From Acidimicrobiaceae bacterium (GTDB taxonomy: Bacteria; Actinomycetota; Acidimicrobiia; Acidimicrobiales; Aldehydirespiratoraceae): a stretch of 19,039 nucleotides of DNA. Shown one piece after another: positions 1 to 7,110 of the stretch (its first letter is position 1; each line of letters opens with the position of its first letter). The notes below the pieces were generated by a model. That model had not been told where the DNA came from and searched no databases. It was given only the letters and a program-made list of their open reading frames with translations. The DNA lies in assembly GCA_009840695.1 (NCBI GenBank), contig VXNG01000113.1, positions 1-19,039 on the forward strand, written 5' to 3'. The translations under genes were made by a program, and so were the position numbers.

Positions 1-1
1 C

Positions 2-1141
2 GTGACCCGTCACCTGCTCGTGACCAATGACTTCCCGCCCAAGGTGGGAGGCATCCAGAACTACCTGTGGGAGTTGTGGCGGCGGCTGCCTCCCGAAGAT
101 GTGGTGGTCCACACGACCCCGTACGAGGGCGCGGACGCGTTCGACGCAGCCCAGCCCTTTGCCGTGACCCGATCCCGCGAGCCATGGTTGCTGCCGGGAC
201 CGCACCTCGTCAGGCGTGTGCGACGCCTGGCCCGCAGCCACGCCGTGGACCTGGTGGTGATCGATCCCGCCCTTCCCGCCGGACTGATCGGACCACACCT
301 GGACCTCCCGTACTCGGTGATAGTGCATGGTGCAGAGGTGGCCATACCCGCCCGGCTCCCCGGCACGCGGCGGCTGCTGCGAAGGGTGCTCGACGGCGCG
401 GTGGGAGTGATCGCGGCCGGCGGCTACGCCGCCCGAGAGTGCGAACTAGCGCTCAGGCGTCCTCTCCCGGCGTTCCTGATCCCTCCCGGCGTGGACACCG
501 ATCGGTTCAAGCCTCAGACCGCCGCCGAACGGTTTGAGGCCCGCAGGCGGCTGGGGCTCCAGATCGAAGCCCCCACCGTGGTGAGCGTGTCGCGACTCGT
601 TCCCCGCAAGGGAATGGACACGCTGGTCCGGTCGGCCGCGCTGCTGGCCGGTGTACACGAAGACCTGCAGGTTGTCATCGCTGGGAGGGGCCGTGACCGG
701 CGCCGCCTGAACCGCCTGGCCGCCAGCCTCCGGGCGCCGGTGAGGCTTCCGGGCCGCCTCAGCGACGACGACCTGGTCACCCTCTACGGATGCGCTGACG
801 TCTTCGCCATGCTGTGCCGAACCCGCTGGCGGGGCCTGGAGCAGGAGGGTTTCGGCATTGTCTTCCTCGAGGCGGCTGCGGCCGGCGTACCCCAGGTCGC
901 CGGCCGCAGCGGCGGCGCTCACGAGGCAGTCTCGGACGGTGAGACAGGGATCGTGCTCGATCCAGCCACACCACACAACGCGGCGGAGGCAATCGGCGCC
1001 CTCCTCGACGCCCCCGCGCGCCGGCGGGAGATGGGCGAGGCAGCCCGCCGGCGAGCTGAGGCCGAATTCTCCTACGACGCCCTGGCGGGCCAACTCAGCC
1101 GCGCGCTGCACGACATGGTCAGGCAGCAGTCATCGGACTGA
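2..1141 (+). CDS. GT4 glycosyltransferase, PimB-like (mannosyltransferase candidate)
   Basis: A 379-residue GT-B-fold glycosyltransferase of family GT4. Seen: an N-terminal acceptor-domain motif NDFPPKVGGIQNYL near residues 9-22, SRLVPRKG around 200 at the start of the nucleotide-sugar domain, and the family E-x7-E signature (E282 and E290, in EGFGIVFLE) followed by GVPQVAG and SGGAHEAV. From memory these blocks closely match actinobacterial PimB', which adds the second mannose to phosphatidylinositol from GDP-mannose at the inner membrane face. The exact donor and acceptor here are inference. The GTG at base 2 gives the expected N-terminus for the family, but the window edge hides any ribosome site and an upstream start cannot be excluded. 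The stop codon lies inside the first copy of a short tandem repeat. Confidence 0.85.
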   Translation: MTRHLLVTNDFPPKVGGIQNYLWELWRRLPPEDVVVHTTPYEGADAFDAAQPFAVTRSREPWLLPGPHLVRRVRRLARSHAVDLVVIDPALPAGLIGPHLDLPYSVIVHGAEVAIPARLPGTRRLLRRVLDGAVGVIAAGGYAARECELALRRPLPAFLIPPGVDTDRFKPQTAAERFEARRRLGLQIEAPTVVSVSRLVPRKGMDTLVRSAALLAGVHEDLQVVIAGRGRDRRRLNRLAASLRAPVRLPGRLSDDDLVTLYGCADVFAMLCRTRWRGLEQEGFGIVFLEAAAAGVPQVAGRSGGAHEAVSDGETGIVLDPATPHNAAEAIGALLDAPARRREMGEAARRRAEAEFSYDALAGQLSRALHDMVRQQSSD

Positions 1142-1214
1142 GCATCCCTCGAACTCAGGCGGTCATCGGGCTGAGCATCCCTGGCCTCGGGCGGTCATCG
1201 GGCTGAGCAGCAGG
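1130..1214 (+). repeat. 2.6-copy, 32-33 bp tandem repeat over the gene end
   Basis: Copies begin at 1130 (33 bases), 1163 (32 bases) and 1195 (about 20 bases, partial). Each begins TCATCGG(A/G)CTGAGCA. The first copy includes the last codons and TGA stop of the glycosyltransferase gene, so the array repeats the gene's 3' end into the intergenic space. No stable hairpin or T-tract is obvious, so I do not call it a terminator. Confidence 0.8.
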
Positions 1215-1304
1215 CCGGCGTCATGCCGCAACCACGGGCAACGTTGTTAGCGTCACTCAGGACGCGGCACCCGACGACAGCCGCTTCTTTCATTCAAGAC
1301 TCAA

Positions 1305-1775
1305 GTGGCGGTGCCCAACGTGGTCGATCAGGCAACCCAGCGCACCACGATCATGGCTTCACCGGAGCGATGCTTCAACGCGGCCGTCGACTTCGAGCAG
1401 TATCCCCGATGGGCGCGCGACATCAAGGAAGCGCAGATCATCGCCCGGGACCGCGACGGCCGCGCCGTCGACGTCAAGTACAGGGTCACCGCCATGGGCC
1501 GCTCCACGACCTACACACTGAGGTACTTCTACGGATCCGACCCGCTGCGTCTCGCCTGGCGGCTCCAGCAGGGCGACGCCACCACCCGTCTCGACGGCGA
1601 GTACACCTTCGCCGCCGTCGGCGGTGAGTCCGACACCACCGAGGTGTCGTACCAGTTGGCCGTCGAGCTCGCCGTGCCTCTGCCGGGCTTCGTCAAGCGG
1701 CGGGCAGAGTCGCGCATCATGCATACCGCGCTCGACGAGTTGAAGGCTTACGTGGAAGCCGGCGCCGGATCCTGA
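1305..1775 (+). CDS. SRPBCC-fold (polyketide cyclase/dehydrase-like) protein
   Basis: A 156-residue protein with the START/SRPBCC helix-grip layout. The N-terminal strand QRTTIMASPE is followed by FEQYPRWARDIKEAQI (the usual DFExYPxW motif) and a C-terminal helix ending ELKAYVEA. Proteins of this type bind hydrophobic ligands, and the actinobacterial members are mostly uncharacterised; no ligand can be named here. The start is uncertain: GTG at 1305 is the longest, while GTG at 1320 would give MVDQATQRTTI, which resembles the N-termini I recall for homologues. Neither has a strong ribosome site. A possible -10 (TAGCGT, 1248-1253) lies upstream. The ROK gene follows 22 bases after the stop, probably in the same transcript. 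Confidence 0.8.
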   Translation: MAVPNVVDQATQRTTIMASPERCFNAAVDFEQYPRWARDIKEAQIIARDRDGRAVDVKYRVTAMGRSTTYTLRYFYGSDPLRLAWRLQQGDATTRLDGEYTFAAVGGESDTTEVSYQLAVELAVPLPGFVKRRAESRIMHTALDELKAYVEAGAGS

Positions 1776-1797
1776 CCCGGCGCTTCTCTGGACGAAC

Positions 1798-2739
1798 ATG
1801 TTCTGCGGCTTGGACATCGGCGGTACCAAGGTGCTGGGGGTGGCCGTTCACCCCGACGACCTCACGACGCCCGTCGCGGTTCGCCGCGACGCGACCATTG
1901 CTGACAGCGACGCGCTGTTCGAGACGATCCTCCGGATGGTCGCCACCCTCGAATACGAGTGCGGTACCCCGTTCTCAGCCGTAGGCGTCGGGATCGCCGG
2001 GCTGGTCGATTCGAACGGGATGCTCAAGTACTCGCCCAACATCGACGGCGTGCTCGATCTCGACTTGCGCCGTCGTCTGAACTCGGAATGGCGACGACCC
2101 GTGGTGGTCGAGAACGAAGCAACGGCAGCAGCCTGGGCGGAATCGCTTCACGGAGCGGGCCGCGGCTCCCGACACGTTGCCCTGGTGGCACTGGGCACAG
2201 GCCTGGGCACCGGATTCGTGTTCGACGGGAAGCTGTACCGGGGCTGGAACGGTTTCGCGGGCGAGTCGGGCCACATGACGATCGAGATGTCGGGTCCCGA
2301 GCACGTCACCGGGGCGCGCGGCCCCTGGGAGTACTACGCATCCGGCACCGGCCTCGGCCGCCTGGCCCGCCAGGCCGCGGCGAAAGGCGACTTGGACAGC
2401 GCCATCAGCGAAGCAGGCTCGGTGAGCGCCATCAGGGGGGAGCATGTCCACGCCCTGGTCGCCAAGGGAGACCCCGACGCCCTAGTCGTTCTCGACGAGT
2501 TCTGTCGCTGGGCCGCGGTCGGGGTGGCCAACCTCGTGCACGTGCTCGACCCGGAGGTGGTGGTGATCGCAGGGGGGCTGATCGACATCGGCGAGCCGCT
2601 GGTGCGGGGCATCGAGGCGTGGACACACCGTCTGGTGCTCGGCGGCGACCACCGGCGAAGGGTGCAGGTAGTCCCGGCGCAGCTCGGAAGCCAGGCCGGC
2701 GCGATCGGCGCCGCCCTCCTCGCCGCGGAGGCCGCGTGA
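1798..2739 (+). CDS. ROK-family protein, glucokinase-like with altered active site
   Basis: A 313-residue ROK (actin-like ATPase fold) protein with no helix-turn-helix region, so it resembles a sugar kinase rather than a ROK repressor. Seen: phosphate-binding loop DIGGTK (6-11), LGTGLGTG, the sugar-contacting ESGH (156-159), and a C-terminal GSQAGAIGAA block. Canonical members carry N-D-A-N with a catalytic Asp, and a CxCGxxGC zinc site. Here the first is N106-E107-A-T, and the second is H169-V-T171-G-A-R-G-P176, with all three cysteines replaced. ROK glucokinases phosphorylate glucose with ATP. Its place next to pfkA supports a glycolytic role, but the changed residues leave activity open. 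ATG at 1798 gives the expected N-terminus, with only a weak GGA upstream. Confidence 0.82.
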   Translation: MFCGLDIGGTKVLGVAVHPDDLTTPVAVRRDATIADSDALFETILRMVATLEYECGTPFSAVGVGIAGLVDSNGMLKYSPNIDGVLDLDLRRRLNSEWRRPVVVENEATAAAWAESLHGAGRGSRHVALVALGTGLGTGFVFDGKLYRGWNGFAGESGHMTIEMSGPEHVTGARGPWEYYASGTGLGRLARQAAAKGDLDSAISEAGSVSAIRGEHVHALVAKGDPDALVVLDEFCRWAAVGVANLVHVLDPEVVVIAGGLIDIGEPLVRGIEAWTHRLVLGGDHRRRVQVVPAQLGSQAGAIGAALLAAEAA

Positions 2740-2780
2740 TGCCCAACGCCGCCCTCCTCGCCGCGGAGGCCGCGTGATGC
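2709..2780 (+). repeat. 38-bp tandem duplication at the ROK/pfkA junction
   Basis: Two identical 34-base segments, 2709-2742 and 2747-2780, are offset by 38 bases. Each contains the last codons of the ROK gene, a GCGGAGG stretch that can act as a ribosome site, and a TGATG stop/start overlap. The simplest reading is that the ROK stop once overlapped the pfkA ATG directly, and that a tandem duplication then inserted a second copy of the junction. Confidence 0.9.
2739..2777 (+). CDS. Possible 12-residue linking minigene
   Basis: ATG at 2739 overlaps the ROK stop by one base (TGATG) and reads MPNAALLAAEAA before a TGA whose last base is the A of the pfkA ATG at 2777. The last nine residues copy the ROK C-terminus. 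Both ends have the TGATG layout used for translational coupling, and the duplicated GGAGG lies 9-10 bases upstream of each ATG. It probably acts as a coupling relay or is a neutral by-product of the duplication. No function of the peptide is implied. Confidence 0.35.
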   Translation: MPNAALLAAEAA

Positions 2781-3805
2781 GGGTCGGGTTGCTGACCGGC
2801 GGCGGCGACTGCCCGGGTCTCAATGCGGTTATCAGGGCAGTCGTGCGCAAGGGGGAGCGGCACTACGGGGACCGGGTGATCGGGTTCGTGGACGGCTGGC
2901 GGGGCGTGGTGGACAGTGACTGGGTACAGCTCGACGTCGAAGCCTGCCGGGGCCTGCTGCCGAAGGGCGGAACGATGCTGGGAACCTCGCGGCACACGCC
3001 GTTCAGCCTTCCCGACGGCATGTCTCGAGCCACAGAGACGATCCGCGGGCTTGAACTCGACGCGCTGATCGCGATAGGAGGCGAGGGCACCCTGTCGTGC
3101 GCATCCGAGATGTCGGACCGCGGCTTCTGTGTCATCGGTGTTCCCAAGACGATCGACAATGACGTGGGCATGACGGAGAGGACTTTCGGGTTCGACACCG
3201 CGGTGACCGTGGCCACCGAAGCCATCGACCGGCTCCACACCACCGCCGAGAGTCACGCCCGCGTCATCTTCGTCGAGGTGATGGGCCGCAACGTGGGCCA
3301 CATCGCTACGTGGGCCGGGATCGCGGGGGGCGCGGCCTACACCCTCGTTCCCGAGGAGCCCTTCGACCTCGACGACCTGTGCGCGGCCCTGATGCGTCGC
3401 CAGGCTCGGGGCCGTTACGCCTCAATAGTGGTGGTGGCCGAGGGCGCCAGACCCCGGCCGGGCACGCTGGAGGTGGCCGAGCCTCCCGTCGACGAGTACG
3501 GGCACAAGCGCCTCGGCGGCATCGCCAACGTGATAGCGGCCGAAGTGGAGGCGCGAACCGGTCTTGAGACCCGGGTCACAATCCTCGGGCACGTGCAGCG
3601 GGGCGGTTCGCCCACCCCGTTCGACCGGGTGCTGGCCACCCGGTTCGGGGTAGCCGCCATCGACGCGGTCCACGATGGAGACTTCGGTCAGATGGTGGCG
3701 CTGCACCGCGGCGCGATCGAACTGGTGTCGTTGCGGGAAGCCACCGCCCGGCTGAAGCCGGTGAGCCGCGACCTGCTCGACGTGGCCCACACCTTCTTCG
3801 CCTGA
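2777..3805 (+). CDS. pfkA: ATP-dependent 6-phosphofructokinase
   Basis: A 342-residue PFK that phosphorylates fructose 6-phosphate to fructose 1,6-bisphosphate in glycolysis. Seen: LTGGGDCPGLNAVIR at the N-terminus, GGEGT at 101-105, PKTIDND with K124 and catalytic D127, MGRNVGHIA for substrate contact, and GHVQRGGSP. Numbering coincides with the E. coli enzyme. Gly at 104 favours ATP over pyrophosphate as donor, and the G104/K124 pair is typical of actinobacterial ATP-PFKs in the mixed-substrate clade (established family knowledge). I chose ATG 2777 over the in-frame GTG at 2774 because MRVGLLTGGGD is the usual N-terminus and GGAGG lies at good spacing. It is coupled to the preceding minigene and ROK gene, and converges on the lipoprotein gene 28 bases downstream. 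Confidence 0.96.
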   Translation: MRVGLLTGGGDCPGLNAVIRAVVRKGERHYGDRVIGFVDGWRGVVDSDWVQLDVEACRGLLPKGGTMLGTSRHTPFSLPDGMSRATETIRGLELDALIAIGGEGTLSCASEMSDRGFCVIGVPKTIDNDVGMTERTFGFDTAVTVATEAIDRLHTTAESHARVIFVEVMGRNVGHIATWAGIAGGAAYTLVPEEPFDLDDLCAALMRRQARGRYASIVVVAEGARPRPGTLEVAEPPVDEYGHKRLGGIANVIAAEVEARTGLETRVTILGHVQRGGSPTPFDRVLATRFGVAAIDAVHDGDFGQMVALHRGAIELVSLREATARLKPVSRDLLDVAHTFFA

Positions 3806-3833
3806 ACCCTCCGATCAGCGTCCGCGAGGCCGC

Positions 3834-4547
3834 CTAGCCGTCCTCGTCTTCGTCATCATCATCGTCCTCGATGGGCGCGGTGGTAGTGGTCGCAGGCGCG
3901 AAGTCGGGCTGGAACTGCTCGTAGGCACTCGTTCGGAGGACCGAGCCGGGCTCGGCGTCGGCGTCGCTGGTGGGAACAGACACCTCTTGGCCGTCGAGCA
4001 GGATCCTGACCCCCTCGACACTCTCCGCTTCGGAGGCGGTGAACACGAGTTGAGCCGCCGCGAAGCGCAGCTCATCGGCGGAAGGCGGCTGATCCTCGCC
4101 CTCCGACGACAGGTGCACGATGTCGACGGTGGCCACGCCGTCCATCACCGTGGCGTTGAGTATCTCGAACAGCTCGAGGGTGTTGAAGTAGCCGGCGTCG
4201 GACTCCTCGGCCGAAGTGGCCTCACCGAACAGGGTTGCCAGCACGTCAGCCAGAGTGGCGTTGCGATCCACTTGGCGCTCCACCGCGACCACGATGGTGC
4301 GCTCGATGTCCTGGGGGTTGGTGAGGAGGTAGACGGTGCGAGACTCGGTCAGGGGAGCGGGAACGGTCGTTGTGGTGGACGCCGTGAATCCCGGCCGGAG
4401 GCTCTCGGGCAGCTCGTCCGGATCGATGGCCTGCGCTTCCTGGTCGGTCGGCAGCCCGCAACCGGAGGCGGCCGCCAGGACCAGCGCTGCCCCGCCGAGG
4501 AGGCGGCGGATGCCGAACTGACGAGTGGGGCGAGGCGGCGACCTCAC
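3834..4547 (-). CDS. Short GerMN-domain lipoprotein, LpqB-like
   Basis: A 237-residue predicted lipoprotein. A signal peptide (RR at 14-15, hydrophobic LLGGAALVLAAA) ends in the lipobox ASGC with C30 as the lipidated residue, so it is probably anchored outside the membrane. A Thr/Pro-rich linker leads to a GerMN-like domain at about residues 65-190 (LATLFGEATSAEE, VDIVHLSSEGE, AAAQLVFTASEAESVEGVRILLDGQ). The C-terminus is a Thr-rich stretch and an acidic tail EDDDDDEDEDG. GTG at 4547 overlaps the histidine kinase stop (GTGA), indicating translational coupling. The order regulator-kinase-GerMN lipoprotein matches mtrA-mtrB-lpqB, where LpqB affects MtrAB signalling. LpqB of mycobacteria is far longer (over 500 residues) with a C-terminal propeller-like domain that is absent here. 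Confidence 0.82.
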   Translation of the reverse strand: MRSPPRPTRQFGIRRLLGGAALVLAAASGCGLPTDQEAQAIDPDELPESLRPGFTASTTTTVPAPLTESRTVYLLTNPQDIERTIVVAVERQVDRNATLADVLATLFGEATSAEESDAGYFNTLELFEILNATVMDGVATVDIVHLSSEGEDQPPSADELRFAAAQLVFTASEAESVEGVRILLDGQEVSVPTSDADAEPGSVLRTSAYEQFQPDFAPATTTTAPIEDDDDDEDEDG

Positions 4548-6010
4548 AGGGCTAGGGCCTCCTCGGACTCGTCGTCGGTGGTGGCCACTGGCAGCTCGAC
4601 CACGAAGCGGGCGCCCCGGGTCGAGTCCGGGCGGTCCTCCACCCAGACCCGTCCGCCGTGCAGTCCCACGTGCTCGGCGACCAGGGCCAGTCCCAAGCCC
4701 GATCCCGAGTCCTTGCCCCGCCGCCCGCCGGCCCGGCCCCGGTGGAATCGGTCGAAGATGAGCGTGCGCTCCGCGGGGACCACCCCCGGTCCGTTGTCCT
4801 CCACGCCGAGATGCACGATGCCGTCGTGCCGATCGAGGCTCACCCGCACCTCGCCGTCGCCGTACTTGGAGGCATTGTCCACGAGGTTCGACACCACCCG
4901 GCCGAGGCGGCGCTTGTCGGCCCGCAGCACCGTGTCCTCCATGCCGGGGGCCGCCTCGAAGTCGACCACTGCGGTCGAGTCGAGCCCGAACTGGAAGATG
5001 GCGTGCTGGACGAACTCGACGATGTGCACCTCCTCGGCCTCCAGGTCGGCGGTGCCCACGTCGTAGCGGTTGATCTCCAGCAGATCCTCCACCAGCCGCC
5101 GGAAGCGCGAGATGTCGTCGCTGAGGAGATCCAGCGCGGTGCGGCCCCGCTCACCCAGTTCGTCGGCCATGTTGTAGAGAACCTCCACCGAGGCCGTAAG
5201 GGTCATCAGCGGGGACCGCAGCTCATGGCTGACCTCGGACGCGAAGCGGGCGTCCCGGGCGATCCTCTCCTCGAGGGCCCGGGCCATCTTGTTGAACGAA
5301 TCGGTCAGCGAGGCCAGGTCGGCGTCGTCGGGCGGCGTGAGGCGAGTGTCCAGCGCGCCGGCGGCCAGGGCCTCGGCCGCGGTCCGCACATTGAACAGCG
5401 GGTTGAGCAGGCGGCCCGCGGCCCACCAGCCGAAGGCTGCCGCGAACATCGTGGTCACCGCGGCGACGCCGAAGAGGATGAAGGCCAGCGTGTCCAGGGT
5501 CTCCTCGATGTCGTCGAGGGGAGCGGCTTCCAAGTAGATGGCGGCGGTAGGGGGGCCGGGTATGGGGACAGCCGAGACGATGGCAGTGCTATTGCCGATC
5601 CGGGCTCGCATCTTCGCCGGCGTTCCCGACTCCACCAACTCGAGCAGCGAGGCCGGCACCGTCTGCTGGTTGAACACCAGCGGATCGGCGGAGGTCCACT
5701 CATCGCCGACCCGCAGCAGCGGGAAGGTGCCCGACGTCTGCCTGAGCCGCTCGACGATGGCCCGCCGGCCCTCATCGTCGGTCTCGGACGTGAGCTCGTT
5801 GCGGACCCGTCGACCGTTGTTGGCGAACACCGAGAAGGCGGTCTCGTCCCGCTCATCCAGAAGGTTCTGGCGGGTCAGGGCGAGGGTGGCGAAGGAGATG
5901 GTCGACGCCAGCATCAGCCCGCCGACGGCGAAGGCAATGGTGATGCGAGTGCGTAGACCGCGCTGCCCGCGCCGGAACGAGAAGGACAGCCTGGGTACCC
6001 GCAGCTTCAC
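4544..6010 (-). CDS. mtrB: Sensor histidine kinase, MtrB-like
   Basis: A 488-residue membrane sensor kinase. Seen: TM1 at about 22-46, an extracytoplasmic region of about 120 residues, TM2 at about 172-196, a HAMP linker (RLLNPLFNVRTAAEALAAG), HisKA with phospho-acceptor H262 in SEVSHELRSPL, N box NLVDNASKYG, G1 DNGPGVV, F box FDRFHRG and G2 GSGLGLALV. It should autophosphorylate and pass phosphate to the regulator encoded six bases upstream. The MtrB assignment rests on gene order plus the VSHELRSPLMTL box; in mycobacteria and streptomycetes MtrAB links envelope and division state to transcription. The start is GTG 6010. The 3' end overlaps the lipoprotein gene by four bases. Confidence 0.92.
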   Translation of the reverse strand: MKLRVPRLSFSFRRGQRGLRTRITIAFAVGGLMLASTISFATLALTRQNLLDERDETAFSVFANNGRRVRNELTSETDDEGRRAIVERLRQTSGTFPLLRVGDEWTSADPLVFNQQTVPASLLELVESGTPAKMRARIGNSTAIVSAVPIPGPPTAAIYLEAAPLDDIEETLDTLAFILFGVAAVTTMFAAAFGWWAAGRLLNPLFNVRTAAEALAAGALDTRLTPPDDADLASLTDSFNKMARALEERIARDARFASEVSHELRSPLMTLTASVEVLYNMADELGERGRTALDLLSDDISRFRRLVEDLLEINRYDVGTADLEAEEVHIVEFVQHAIFQFGLDSTAVVDFEAAPGMEDTVLRADKRRLGRVVSNLVDNASKYGDGEVRVSLDRHDGIVHLGVEDNGPGVVPAERTLIFDRFHRGRAGGRRGKDSGSGLGLALVAEHVGLHGGRVWVEDRPDSTRGARFVVELPVATTDDESEEALAL

Positions 6011-6016
6011 AACGCT

Positions 6017-6697
6017 CTACGGTTGAAGTTTGTAGCCGAGCCCCCGCACCGTCACCACATGGCGCGGGTTGGCCGGGTCGGGCTCGATCTTGGTTCTCAG
6101 CCTGCGCACGTGCACATCGACCAGCCTGCCGTCCCCGAAGTATCCGAGACCCCACACCCGTTCCAGCAGCACTTCCCTGCTGAAGATCCGTCCGGGGGTC
6201 GATGCCAACTCCACGAGCAGCCGGAACTCGGTCTTGGTGAGGTGGGCTTCGGTGCCGGACACTCGAACCACTCCCTCGTCGGGGAGGATCTGCAGGTCGT
6301 TGAAGACGATCTCGCTGCTGCCGTCGTCGGTGCTCCGCGCTCGCCGAAGCAGAGCCCGGATGCGGGCTGAGAGCTCCTTGGGAGCGAACGGCTTGGTGAG
6401 ATAGTCGTCGGCGCCGGCTTCGAGGCCCGCCACCACGTCGTGAGTATCGGAACGAGCCGTGATCATCACGATGGGTACGTCGCTCGACTTGCGTATGGCT
6501 CGGCAGATGTCGAACCCGTCGATTCCCGGAAGCATGATGTCGACCAGGACCACGTCGGCGGGCACCCGGTCGAACGCGGCCAGGGCCTCCTCGCCGGAGG
6601 CGACCTCGTCCACTTCCCAGCCCTCGTCCTCGAGCGCCAGCCGGAGCGCGGTGCGGATGCGCTCGTCGTCCTCCACGGTGAGGATCCGGGTGGCCAC
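6017..6697 (-). CDS. mtrA: OmpR/PhoB-family response regulator, MtrA-like
   Basis: A 226-residue two-domain regulator, the same length class as MtrA. The receiver domain has the acidic pocket E9-D10-D11, phospho-acceptor D53 (VLVDIMLPGIDG), the conserved Thr in MITARSD and Lys in DDYLTKPFAPKEL. The C-terminal winged helix includes LTKTEFRLLVELA, FSREVLLERVWG and VDVHVRRLRTKIE, ending VRGLGYKLQP. I chose GTG 6697 because MATRILTVEDDE is the normal N-terminus; the open frame continues far upstream without family similarity. This GTG shares its first base with the TAG stop of the upstream small membrane gene (TAGTG), so the two are probably coupled. Its DNA targets cannot be read from this window. 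Confidence 0.93.
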   Translation of the reverse strand: MATRILTVEDDERIRTALRLALEDEGWEVDEVASGEEALAAFDRVPADVVLVDIMLPGIDGFDICRAIRKSSDVPIVMITARSDTHDVVAGLEAGADDYLTKPFAPKELSARIRALLRRARSTDDGSSEIVFNDLQILPDEGVVRVSGTEAHLTKTEFRLLVELASTPGRIFSREVLLERVWGLGYFGDGRLVDVHVRRLRTKIEPDPANPRHVVTVRGLGYKLQP

Positions 6698-7011
6698 TAG
6701 CCCCGACCCCTCCAGGATTCCCCGACCGGCGGGCCGTCTGCGCCCCGAGGCTGCTGGGCCCGCCATTCGGCGGCCGCCCTCAGGGTCAGCACGGCCACGA
6801 TGCCGGTTCCGGCCGCCGCGCCGGCCGCGGCGCCCAGCCCGACCAGGCCGGCGGTGGTGGTGCAGCCGCCGTCGCAGCCGAGATCCATCACCGCGAAGCC
6901 GATCAGGCCTCCGCACACGCCGGCCACGATGATGGCCGAGAACGCCAGTACCCGGGCCAGGAGCGAGGGCGATGAGTCGGGCGGCACGGTGCCGCGCTGG
7001 TCCAGCACCAC
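6697..7011 (-). CDS. Small two-helix membrane protein coupled to mtrA
   Basis: I do not recognise this protein. From GTG 7011 it has 104 residues: a short N-terminus, TM1 at about 18-42 (hydrophobic, with C33), a turn DLGCDGGC with C46 and C50, TM2 at about 54-77 rich in Ala/Gly, and a polar C-terminal tail ending ESWRGRG. The stop shares a base with the regulator start (TAGTG), which places it first in the operon. The frame stays open up to GTG 7101, but those extra 30 residues are low-complexity and polar. GTG 7011 or 7008 is preferred because TTAGGA lies just upstream and TAGGAT (7016-7021) can serve as a -10. Function is unknown; a membrane accessory to the sensor pair is inference. Confidence 0.6.
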   Translation of the reverse strand: MVLDQRGTVPPDSSPSLLARVLAFSAIIVAGVCGGLIGFAVMDLGCDGGCTTTAGLVGLGAAAGAAAGTGIVAVLTLRAAAEWRAQQPRGADGPPVGESWRGRG

Positions 7012-7015
7012 CCGA

Positions 7016-7021
7016 ATCCTA
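7016..7021 (-). promoter_or_regulatory. Candidate -10 (or SD) for the small membrane gene/mtrAB operon
   Basis: On the minus strand TAGGAT fits the TAnnnT -10 pattern and ends seven bases before GTG 7008, the spacing expected for a leaderless actinobacterial start. The contained AGGA could instead act as a ribosome site for GTG 7011. No clear -35 is visible. Confidence 0.4.
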
Positions 7022-7027
7022 ACCGAG

Positions 7028-7064
7028 CCCCGGCAACGCCTGGAGGGCTGCTCTGCAGCCGGGG
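7028..7064. promoter_or_regulatory. Nested palindromes between the mtrA operon and dinB
   Basis: A perfect 7-bp inverted repeat CCCCGGC (7028-7034) / GCCGGGG (7058-7064) encloses most of a perfect hairpin GGCTGC-TCT-GCAGCC (7046-7060). The element lies between two divergent genes, so it could be an operator for either or both, or a leader hairpin. No match to the actinobacterial LexA box (TCGAAC-N4-GTTCGA) was seen. Confidence 0.4.
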
Positions 7065-7110
7065 AATGCTCCGTCGAATCCGCGTCGCTGGTCGCTGGCA
7101 CACTGGTGCG

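Noticed and set aside
2774..2776. GTG one codon upstream as the pfkA start
   Set aside because: ATG 2777 gives the family N-terminus and fits the TGATG overlap and the ribosome-site spacing better.
4658..5956. A 432-codon plus-strand frame opposite the histidine kinase gene
   Set aside because: Its translation is repetitive in Gly, Arg, His and Val and shows no domain. The kinase on the other strand has all expected boxes.
7071..7096. Possible LexA/SOS box ahead of dinB (TCGAATCCGCGTCG region)
   Set aside because: The half-sites do not form the TCGAAC-N4-GTTCGA palindrome, and no second half is present.
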